Shown here piece by piece: positions 17,469-24,546 of a DNA stretch of 64,000 bases; the stretch's first letter is position 1, and every line of letters begins with the position of its first letter. This DNA comes from Cylindrospermum stagnale PCC 7417 (GTDB lineage Bacteria > Cyanobacteriota > Cyanobacteriia > Cyanobacteriales > Nostocaceae): assembly GCF_000317535.1 (NCBI RefSeq), contig NC_019757.1, forward strand, positions 3,178,501-3,242,500. The letters are read 5' to 3'. The notes beneath the pieces are model-generated. The model made no database searches. It saw only the letters and a program-made list of their open reading frames with translations, and was not told the origin of the DNA. Position numbers and translations under genes: made by a program.

Positions 17469-18065
17469 TTACGGTGAAATTGCCGAATTAGCCATTTTTA
17501 CCAACGAAGTGCGATCGCCAGCCTTCAGCCCAATAGCGTATTGCACACCCTTGTGCCGCCAGCTTAAAGTAGCATCTGAGCAATTAGCACCACATTTAAA
17601 ATCTTCAAAATAGCCAGTGATCCCCTTGGCTAAAGATACAGGCTTACCGCTAAGACGGGGTGTTTTTTTCGTCACGGCTTCGGCCGTCACAACCCCCAGA
17701 CGACAGGCAGTCCCACCATTGCAGTCTGGGCTGAAACCCAATAAAATTTCGTACTTATTTTTTGTAGCAGTTTCGATAATCGCGTAAAGTGGATTTTCTC
17801 CATCAGACCCAGGAACGAACTTTGGCAATAAAATCTGAATCTGAGTCTTTTGCTTTAATTTGGGCAGAATCGAGCGAAAAACTTGATGTACTTGAGAATT
17901 GGTGGTAATACCCCGCACTTGTGCCATCATCAGGGGCTGACTATTAACATCTGCTATAGCTGAATTATGGAAACCATTAACACCAGCTAGCAAAACTAAT
18001 GCAAAGATAACTCTGATATTTTTTAAGCCTAAAATCATTTTATTTTTTAAACCCACATTCCGCAA
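17469..18065 (-). CDS. Exported hypothetical protein
   Basis: The 198-residue protein starts with a basic, hydrophobic leader (I-R-V-I-F-A-L-V-L-L-A-G-V-N-G-F around residues 18-33), a likely signal peptide; an alternative ATG at 18038 would shorten the leader. The mature part has a conserved-looking PLYAIIETATKNKYEILLGF strand region and two cysteine pairs (DCNGGTAC and KCGANC) that suggest disulfides outside the cytoplasm. I do not recognise the family. It lies upstream of a relic and another secreted protein in the same orientation, so the area is a small cluster of secreted-protein duplicates. Confidence 0.65.
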   Translation of the reverse strand: MRNVGLKNKMILGLKNIRVIFALVLLAGVNGFHNSAIADVNSQPLMMAQVRGITTNSQVHQVFRSILPKLKQKTQIQILLPKFVPGSDGENPLYAIIETATKNKYEILLGFSPDCNGGTACRLGVVTAEAVTKKTPRLSGKPVSLAKGITGYFEDFKCGANCSDATLSWRHKGVQYAIGLKAGDRTSLVKMANSAISP

Positions 18066-18302
18066 TTCATTTTGAAATATACAAAAGTTACAAAAATTTG
18101 GCTAATGGGCGGTTAGATAGCGATCGCATAACCACCGATAAATACTCGGTTTAGTATACCATCACGATCATTTGGTAGTACTTATTAAAATATTAATATA
18201 TTACATTCTCAAGTGCGGAATGTCAGTTATACCATTTTTCATCTTCTATTTTGTCTAAGTCCCAGTAGCTGAGGATTGCCGTTGCTGGTGTAGACCGAAT
18301 TA

Positions 18303-19673
18303 TTAGAAATTTAAAATATCTAATGATGCTTCTATTTCTAAATCTACAATTCTTGCTCGCGTATCTTTATGTTTTTCTAGCTTTCCCTCTTTCCAATAGA
18401 GGTCTGCTGCCTTTTGAAAATCATCAATTGCTCCCTGATTATCTCCTAGTTCAAAATGAGCATTACCACGATTGTAATAAGCATCAGCATCATGAGAATT
18501 AACCTGTATTGCCTGAGTGCAATCTGCAATCGCGGCTTCGTAATCTTCTAAATCCGGCTCAATATTCATTGCTGACACAACTTCTTGTTTTTTTGCTAAT
18601 AAATAAGCAGGAATTCCTCCGTGTTTGTCAGCAATAGCATAATGGGGATTAATTTTGATCGCCTGAGTATAATCCTCAATTGCACCCTGATGATCTCCTA
18701 TCTGAAAAAGAACTTCAGCACGGTTTTTATAAGCAACAGCAGCATGAGGATTAATCCTAATTGCCTGATTGTAATCTGCAATTGCTGCTGCGTAATCTCC
18801 TAATTTATAATAAGCAAAACCTCGTTTATTATAAACCTTAAAATCATGAATATTAACTTGTAATATTTGGCTATAATTAGTAATAGCAGATACATAATTG
18901 CCTTTTTCTAAAAACTCATCACCTAATTTTCTATAAAGTATATTTAAGTCTGTATTTTGTTTTTCTCTATCAGCAATTATTAACTGATTCTTGGGTACTT
19001 GATGCGGGAGTTCTAACTTAGGTGTATGTTGATAACTTGGGTTATTCTGCTTAAGAGTATGAGATTTTGTAGAAGCTTGCAACTGTTCTAGATAGCATAA
19101 TAAACCCCCACCATACAACAATTGATTTATCCCAAAGGAAATTTTACCAGTTCTCAACTTAATCATCTGGGTAGGGAGAAAGCCAGCCAATAACAGGTGA
19201 TATTTAGGTTGTGCCTCATTCACCTCTTCTTGAATCAAAATGCAGACGACAACGGCATTTTTTTCTACCTCTTCGGAACTAACTGACCATCTAACTTTAT
19301 CAATATTGCCGTGACGAGATTTCACCTCAATACCAATTGAAGAGTTAGCAGTCAGAGTAAAATCAATTTTGCCATCGCCGCCGAATTTTTTTTCGTAATC
19401 TACTTCAGTAATAAAATTACCTAAACGTTGTTTGACAACTTCTTCACCTAACTTGCCTTTAAGATTATTGATAAAAACCCCCCGGACTGGCGAAGTGCGC
19501 TTATATTTTTCAGCCATCTGCCAGCAAAATTCCCGTAAAGCCTTTAACCTTTCTCCAGAAATTATAGTTAATTCACTATATTCACCTTCTGTTTCAGAAT
19601 GAATCAGACAACCAGAACTGAATCTTTTAATAAAGTCAGACTGTAGCGATCGCAGTAGGTTAATCCAGTCCAT
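18303..19673 (-). CDS. PD-(D/E)XK nuclease-like (DUF4365-type) protein with TPR repeats
   Basis: The N-terminal 200 residues carry a restriction-endonuclease-like signature: GKLGEEVV (E77/E78), GGDGKIDFTL (D104) and GIEVKSR (E116, K118). This is the acidic-acidic-x-Lys centre of PD-(D/E)XK enzymes. After a polar linker (200-240), TPR repeats fill residues 245-435, including YNKRGFAYYKLGDYAAAIADY and YNRGNAHFELGDNQGAIDDF. The TPR part should bind a partner; the nuclease part should cut or bind nucleic acid. A full-length paralogue lies 1.3 kb away on the same strand with a DUF559 nuclease between. A defence or repair role is inference. Confidence 0.75.
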   Translation of the reverse strand: MDWINLLRSLQSDFIKRFSSGCLIHSETEGEYSELTIISGERLKALREFCWQMAEKYKRTSPVRGVFINNLKGKLGEEVVKQRLGNFITEVDYEKKFGGDGKIDFTLTANSSIGIEVKSRHGNIDKVRWSVSSEEVEKNAVVVCILIQEEVNEAQPKYHLLLAGFLPTQMIKLRTGKISFGINQLLYGGGLLCYLEQLQASTKSHTLKQNNPSYQHTPKLELPHQVPKNQLIIADREKQNTDLNILYRKLGDEFLEKGNYVSAITNYSQILQVNIHDFKVYNKRGFAYYKLGDYAAAIADYNQAIRINPHAAVAYKNRAEVLFQIGDHQGAIEDYTQAIKINPHYAIADKHGGIPAYLLAKKQEVVSAMNIEPDLEDYEAAIADCTQAIQVNSHDADAYYNRGNAHFELGDNQGAIDDFQKAADLYWKEGKLEKHKDTRARIVDLEIEASLDILNF

Positions 19674-19742
19674 TTCTCGTTCTGCGAATCTTTTAATTTA
19701 GCTTATTTTATTAAAATTTTCAGTTCCTGTAAATCTTTCCCT

Positions 19743-19798
19743 AGAACCCCACCCCCAACCCCCTACCCCGCAAGCAGGGAGGGGGCTAAGGATGTTGT
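19743..19798. repeat. C-rich interspersed repeat, copy 1
   Basis: The repeat contains AACCCCACCCCCAACCCCCT, then a CCCCGCAAGC(A)GGGA hairpin and GGGGGCTAAGGATGTTGT. Copies recur at 20453-20512 (same direction), in part at 20036-20083 and at 21741-21784 (inverted), so the DUF559 gene is bracketed by them. Confidence 0.8.
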
Positions 19799-19820
19799 CT
19801 TTGGGGGGCATGCTGGGAAT

Positions 19821-19934
19821 AATAAGTGAAACACAAATTAGCTAACTATCAATTAGCCAGATGACTCCAGACAAAAACTTAACACCAAACACTCTTTCAA
19901 ACTCCAGTTCCCCCTCATCGCTTGCAGGGTGGGG
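19821..19934 (+). repeat. Upstream copy of a direct duplication covering the DUF559 gene start
   Basis: This 114-bp segment is nearly the same as 19957-20070, including the start codon and first 20 or so codons of the DUF559 gene. The upstream copy runs into a stop after about 34 codons, so it is a non-functional partial gene copy. Confidence 0.8.
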
Positions 19935-19996
19935 CTTTTGCGGATGCGCCAGGAACAATAAGTAAAACAAAAATTAGTTAACTACCAATTAGCCAG

Positions 19997-20455
19997 ATGA
20001 CGCCAGATAAAAACTTAACACCAAACACTCTTTCAAACTCCAGTCCCCCCTCATCGCTTGCGGGGAGGGGGCTAGGGGGTGGGGTTCCGGGGTATCCTTG
20101 GCAAGCTTCACCTGAACTCTGGGAGAAACTCAAGCCATTAGCGCGACAGATGCGGCGTGAATCTACCCCAGCAGAAAGCCTACTTTGGCAGAAGTTGAAA
20201 AATAAGCAAATTTTGGGTTTTAAGTTTCGCCGTCAGCACGTAATTGACCGTTTCATTGTTGATTTTTATTGTAATGAAGCGCGGTTAATTATAGAAGTAG
20301 ACGGAGGAATTCACGACTATACCCAGGCAGAAGATGGAATTCGTCAGGAGTTTTTAGAAGGTTTGGGGTTGCGGGTAGTGCGGTTTAGAAATGAGGATAT
20401 TTTAGAGGGGATTGAGGGGGTTTTGGAGGTGATTACGGGTTGGTTGCAAATATAG
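19997..20455 (+). CDS. DUF559 (Vsr-like) endonuclease-domain protein
   Basis: Residues 40-150 form the DUF559 core: PLARQMRRESTPAESLLWQ, then GFKFRRQHVIDRFIVDFYC (D89) and LIIEVDGGIHD (E100, D102), ending with VVRFRNEDIL. The fold is that of Vsr mismatch nicking enzymes and the catalytic D and E-x-D are present, so nuclease activity is plausible. The first 32 residues (SSLAGRGLGGGVPG among them) are encoded by a dispersed C-rich repeat in inverted orientation and are probably non-essential. The stop codon lies at the edge of another copy of that repeat. It points against the flanking PD-(D/E)XK-TPR paralogues. Confidence 0.85.
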   Translation: MTPDKNLTPNTLSNSSPPSSLAGRGLGGGVPGYPWQASPELWEKLKPLARQMRRESTPAESLLWQKLKNKQILGFKFRRQHVIDRFIVDFYCNEARLIIEVDGGIHDYTQAEDGIRQEFLEGLGLRVVRFRNEDILEGIEGVLEVITGWLQI

Positions 20456-20512
20456 AACCCCACCCCCAACCCCCTCCCCGCAAGCGAGGAGGGGGCTAAG
20501 GATGTTGTTTTT
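20453..20512. repeat. C-rich interspersed repeat, copy 2
   Basis: Same family and orientation as 19743-19798. It begins on the stop codon of the DUF559 gene. Confidence 0.8.
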
Positions 20513-20612
20513 GGAAGTACATTATTTTATCAAAAATGCCTTAAGGTTTTTTTTAAATCAAAAACAACAATTGCCTAAAATAAGTGATATTGTTAATAAA
20601 AATACAGATTGG

Positions 20613-21644
20613 CTATTGCTGAAGCTTTGTAAGCAACAGTTCTATTTTTTTATACTCTGTTTGCTGACCTTGCTCTTTAAAAAAATCTGCGGCTTTCTGA
20701 AAATCTGCAAGCGCTTTTTCGTTTTCGTTCATATGAGCAAAAAGAACACCACGAGAATAAAAATAGCGTGCTTCTAAAAAACGAATTTTTTGAAGTGCTT
20801 GCGTATAATCTTCAATTGCTCCTACATAGTTTTGGCGATATTGCTGAGAAAATGCCCGCATACTATAAGCTGAAATCATTCCAGGAGTAAGACGAATAAC
20901 TTCATTAAATTTTTCAATCGCTTTTTCATATTTTCCAGGTTTCAAATGGTCAATACCTGTACTAAAGTTGGCAAAGGATTTACTTAAAATGTTGAAGATA
21001 TAAGTATGTAATTTATTCTCTTTTTGCCCCTTTTTATCGGTGGAAGATATATTATTTAAATAACTTTGTAATCCACCACAATATAGTAATTCATCCATCT
21101 TAACTAAAACTTGATCATTAGTAATCATTTCAGTCGGCAAGAAACCTGCTTGTATTAAGTGATACTGTGTTTGATCTTCAATTACTTTCTCTTGAGTTAA
21201 AATGCAAACTAGAACGGCATTTTTCCTAATTTCTTCTTGTTTAATTGTCCAGGCAACTGTATTAATATTGCTAATATTGCTATAACGAGTTTTAACTTGA
21301 ATACCAACAGATGGGTCAGCCATTAATGTAAAATCAATTTTCCCATCACCACCAATTTTAATTTTATAATCTACCTCAGAAACTAGATTTCCTAAACGTG
21401 TTTTGACAACTTCCTCACCAAGCTTTCCCTTCATATTATTGATGAAGAGACATTTTGGGTCATTTTCTTGATACTTCTGTTCCATACTCCGGCAAAAAGA
21501 TTGTAATTGATTTAACTTCTTATCGCCGGAAATAACTGTCAATTCACTGTGTTGGCCTTCTGTTGTACAATGAAAGAGACAACCAGATTTAAGCCTTTCA
21601 ATAAAATCAGCCTGTTGCGCCCTAAGTAAATATATCCAGTCCAT
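20613..21644 (-). CDS. PD-(D/E)XK nuclease-like protein with TPR repeats, paralogue with E-to-Q change
   Basis: From ATG 21644 (MDWIYLLR, matching MDWINLLR of the paralogue) the protein has 343 residues. It shares the N-terminal domain almost block by block: GKLGEEVVK, GGDGKIDFTL (D104) and then GIQVKTR, where the paralogue has GIEVKSR. So the acidic residue of the ExK pair is a glutamine (Q116) while K118 remains. Some PD-(D/E)XK enzymes tolerate such a change, others become inactive. The TPR part is shorter (about residues 250-335). An upstream extension to 21728 is open but lacks homology. It may be a non-cutting partner of the other copy. Confidence 0.72.
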   Translation of the reverse strand: MDWIYLLRAQQADFIERLKSGCLFHCTTEGQHSELTVISGDKKLNQLQSFCRSMEQKYQENDPKCLFINNMKGKLGEEVVKTRLGNLVSEVDYKIKIGGDGKIDFTLMADPSVGIQVKTRYSNISNINTVAWTIKQEEIRKNAVLVCILTQEKVIEDQTQYHLIQAGFLPTEMITNDQVLVKMDELLYCGGLQSYLNNISSTDKKGQKENKLHTYIFNILSKSFANFSTGIDHLKPGKYEKAIEKFNEVIRLTPGMISAYSMRAFSQQYRQNYVGAIEDYTQALQKIRFLEARYFYSRGVLFAHMNENEKALADFQKAADFFKEQGQQTEYKKIELLLTKLQQ

Positions 21645-21740
21645 ATTTCTAGAAATATACTCTAATCTAACAAGGAACCTAACCTTAGTATTCCCCATCA
21701 AGCAGCAAAAATACCAAACCCTGATCAATTCGCATCATCT

Positions 21741-21784
21741 TAGCCCCCTCCTCGCTTGCGGGGAGGGGGTTGGGGGTGGGGTTT
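21741..21784. repeat. C-rich interspersed repeat, inverted copy
   Basis: Inverted relative to the copies at 19743 and 20453. It lies between the TPR gene start and the SH3 gene stop. Confidence 0.75.
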
Positions 21785-21791
21785 GTGAATT

Positions 21792-22310
21792 TCAAGAACA
21801 ACTAGTAAGCGCAGCACCACATTGATCTTCTCTTTTCAACCAACCCTTAATACCTTGATATTCCACCCGTGCCCAATCTTTCTGACAGCCTAACAATTTG
21901 ACACTCACATCAGGGGGAATTCGCGTTACTTTTTGGCTTTGCTGATTAGCTTTTGTGTAAAGATTCACGCCATTAGTACCATAGCCACGCGTTGATATAC
22001 CTAACTTGGGTACAGACACCCAACCAGTTCCTTTAAACCCATCACTAGCATTAGTAATCTGTACCCAACTTCCCAAAACAGCGATAATATTAACTGTTTC
22101 ATTGGTGGGTACTGTCCCTAAAATTTTGTTCCTGTTACTTGCACCACTCCGCACATTTAAACCTTGGGGATCTTTGTCTGTGACGTAGGCAAAAATATTG
22201 CAAGTTTGGGGTTTAATCGATTTAGCTAAAACTATTTGATTAGCGATATTGCTATTAATACTTATCCCTAGAAAACTTGCTGCTAATCCTATTATTAAAT
22301 TTGCTGTCAT
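21792..22310 (-). CDS. Exported protein with two SH3b domains
   Basis: The 172-residue protein begins with a hydrophobic signal-like segment (I-I-G-L-A-A-S-F-L-G-I-S-I) and then has two bacterial SH3 domains: LNVRSGASNRNKILGTV ... WVQI...GWVS (about 50-105) and VNLYTKANQQSQKVTRI ... WARVEYQGIKGWLK (about 112-160). Bacterial SH3 domains usually bind peptidoglycan or other wall parts, so it is probably periplasmic. Three cysteines follow the second domain or precede it (C37, and two near the end). There is no catalytic domain, so it is likely a binding or scaffold protein. Confidence 0.8.
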   Translation of the reverse strand: MTANLIIGLAASFLGISINSNIANQIVLAKSIKPQTCNIFAYVTDKDPQGLNVRSGASNRNKILGTVPTNETVNIIAVLGSWVQITNASDGFKGTGWVSVPKLGISTRGYGTNGVNLYTKANQQSQKVTRIPPDVSVKLLGCQKDWARVEYQGIKGWLKREDQCGAALTSCS

Positions 22311-22333
22311 TTCTTTGATAAAATATTCTGTTT

Positions 22334-22360
22334 GGACATCAGCAATTCAGGCTGATGTCC
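22334..22360. terminator. Stem-loop directly after the ubiD-type gene
   Basis: A 10-bp perfect stem (GGACATCAGC with its complement) has a 7-nt loop. It lies 5 bp after the decarboxylase stop. The T-run (TTTTT) is on the plus-strand side, so as a minus-strand terminator it lacks a strong U-tract. Confidence 0.5.
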
Positions 22361-22365
22361 TTTTT

Positions 22366-23874
22366 CTATTTCATATCGTAACCGAACAAATTCGGGTCAA
22401 CTTCTCCTAATTTCAAATCTGCTAGACCATACTCGGCCCATCGCTTTTCAACCATCGCCGCCACGTCGGGATCTGACTCTAGGGGTAAACCCCATTCGTG
22501 TTCAGTTTCTGGGGGAATTTTTGTTGTTGCATCTATTCCCATGCGTCCACCTAAACCCAGTTTTTCACTGGCAAAATCTAAGGTGTCAAAGGGGGTATTT
22601 GGTAAGATAAATACATCCCGCGTGGGGTCAACTTTGGAACTAATCGCCCACACTACTTGACGCGGATCACGAATATTTATGTCTTTATCTACGACAATCA
22701 CAAACTTGGTGTATGTGAATTGGGGTAAGGCACTCCAAAACGCCAAAGCTGCCCGTCGCGCTTGTCCGGGATATGCTTTATCAATGGAAATAATCGCCGC
22801 TTTGTAACTCAAAGCTTCCATTGGTAAGAAGAAATCGACAATTTCGGATACTTGTTGCCGTAGGATGGGGGTATAGATGCGATTTAATGCGATCGCCATC
22901 ATCGCTTCTTCTTTGGGTGGACGACCGCTGAATGTGGTGAGATAAATCGGATTTTTGCGGTGTGTCATACACTGGAAGCAAATTAAGGGCGAATCCTCAA
23001 CGCCGCCGTAATAACCCATGTGGTCACCAAAGGGCCCGTCTGGTAAAACTTCTCCTGGTGTAATCGTTCCTTCCAACACAAATTCTGAATCTGCGGGAAC
23101 TTCCAAATCTACGGTTTTACACTTGGCTAACTGCACCCCAGAACCGCCGTAAAGCCCCGCGAATAGCCATTCTGACAAGTCTACCGGAATCGGTGTGGCA
23201 GCTGCCATAATGATTAAAGGGTCAACGCCAAGTGCGATCGCCACTTCTAATTTTTTCCCACGTTCTTGAGCTTTCCGCAAATGTCTCGCCCCACCCCGCA
23301 CTGATAACCAATGAACTGTCATCGTCTTCGGAGATTGCAGTTGCAAGCGATACACACCAACGTTTGGCGTACCAGTCTCACAATCCTTAGTAATCACCAG
23401 CCCCAACGTAATAATCCTGCCAGCATCACCAATATAAGGACGTATCAAAGGCAACTTATTTAAATCTAACTCATTGCCTTGAAGCACCACTTGCTGACAA
23501 GCGGGGAAAAAGTCCCGTCCCGGTTTCGCCTTCACCACATCAAACAGCACTTTACCAAAATCTATCGCCTGAGAAATCTTCTTCGGCGGTTTTGGCTGTT
23601 GCAGCATACTCAGCTTTTTCCCCAAAGTCTCCAACTCCTCTGGACGCTGCATATTCATCGCCCAGCAAATCCTTTCCACGGTACCCATCAAATTCACAGC
23701 CACCGGGAAGGAAGCACCTTTGACATTTTCAAACAACAACCCTGGTCCACCCTTTTGCAGCATCCGGTTGGAAATCTCCGCAATCTCTAATTCCGGGTCA
23801 ACTAAAGCGGAAATTCGCCGTAATTGTCCTCTTTCTTCCAGAATTTTAATGAATCCCCGTAAATCTCTCGCCAT
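22366..23874 (-). CDS. ubiD: UbiD-family prenylated-FMN decarboxylase
   Basis: UbiD enzymes use prenylated FMN to decarboxylate aromatic or unsaturated acids. In cyanobacteria a homologue is linked to plastoquinone formation from 4-hydroxybenzoate. The 502 residues match the family length and contain GVYRLQ, R-G-G-A-R-H-L, PDGPFGDHMGYYGG and the RRAALAFWSALPQFTYTKFV region. These include the arginine and acidic residues that surround the cofactor. No UbiX-type prenyltransferase gene is adjacent. It stands alone, with a 5' upstream region of 670 bp holding a MITE. Substrate assignment is inference from the organism. Confidence 0.9.
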   Translation of the reverse strand: MARDLRGFIKILEERGQLRRISALVDPELEIAEISNRMLQKGGPGLLFENVKGASFPVAVNLMGTVERICWAMNMQRPEELETLGKKLSMLQQPKPPKKISQAIDFGKVLFDVVKAKPGRDFFPACQQVVLQGNELDLNKLPLIRPYIGDAGRIITLGLVITKDCETGTPNVGVYRLQLQSPKTMTVHWLSVRGGARHLRKAQERGKKLEVAIALGVDPLIIMAAATPIPVDLSEWLFAGLYGGSGVQLAKCKTVDLEVPADSEFVLEGTITPGEVLPDGPFGDHMGYYGGVEDSPLICFQCMTHRKNPIYLTTFSGRPPKEEAMMAIALNRIYTPILRQQVSEIVDFFLPMEALSYKAAIISIDKAYPGQARRAALAFWSALPQFTYTKFVIVVDKDINIRDPRQVVWAISSKVDPTRDVFILPNTPFDTLDFASEKLGLGGRMGIDATTKIPPETEHEWGLPLESDPDVAAMVEKRWAEYGLADLKLGEVDPNLFGYDMK

Positions 23875-24214
23875 TGTTCCAGTACAAATGAATAATTAAG
23901 AATTATGAAGCGCTCTCTTATATTATTCAGCATTCTCGCCGCCTCTCACCTGAAAGCCACTTGACATTTTAATAGTACTAATGTACTATATACTTATAAA
24001 CCTTCAATTAAGTGTGCCAAGCAATTTACAAGGTGATACCCCAGATTTGTAGTTGCGGAAAGTCTATAGCACCAGTTTTGTAAATGCAACTATCACCACA
24101 TAGTAAAAAAGTGTTTCCTATGTCAATTTTAACATAGGCATAAAATTTTAAACGCGGATTTTTTGGTGACCACAAATCCTAATACATTGGAAAACATTCT
24201 GTTTTTTTCTTTTA

Positions 24215-24409
24215 GAGGATGTCTGAGAAGTTGTTAGTGATAAATCAAACACTGGTAGATCCCCCTAAATCCACGCCAGTCGCTCATGGGGGAGACCCCC
24301 AAGACCGCGCTGGCTCCCCTTTTTAAGGGGGACTTTGACTCTTGTTCCCCCCTTTTTAAGGGGGGTTAGGGGGGATCTCGATCAATTTTGATACTTTTCA
24401 GACATCCTC
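24215..24409. mobile_element. MITE-like element 1, 195 bp
   Basis: The ends GAGGATGTCTGAGAAG and CTTTTCAGACATCCTC are inverted repeats with one mismatch, flanked by the direct duplication TTA (24212-24214 and 24410-24412). The inside holds G-run hairpins (AAGGGGGGTTAGGGGGGATC) and no coding sequence. GAG termini with a 3-bp T-N-A target are typical of the IS1031 group of the IS5 family. The rest of the gap 23875-24546 shows nothing else. Confidence 0.75.
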
Positions 24410-24546
24410 TTAGGCAATTTAGTGATTTGCTTAAACCAATAATCGCCGTAGAGCAAAAACCCTTGCTAGATCTTGCGGTAAAAACAAACAGCCTCTAATT
24501 AAGAGTTAAGACTGTAAAATGTCAGTATAAAACCACACATAAAACT

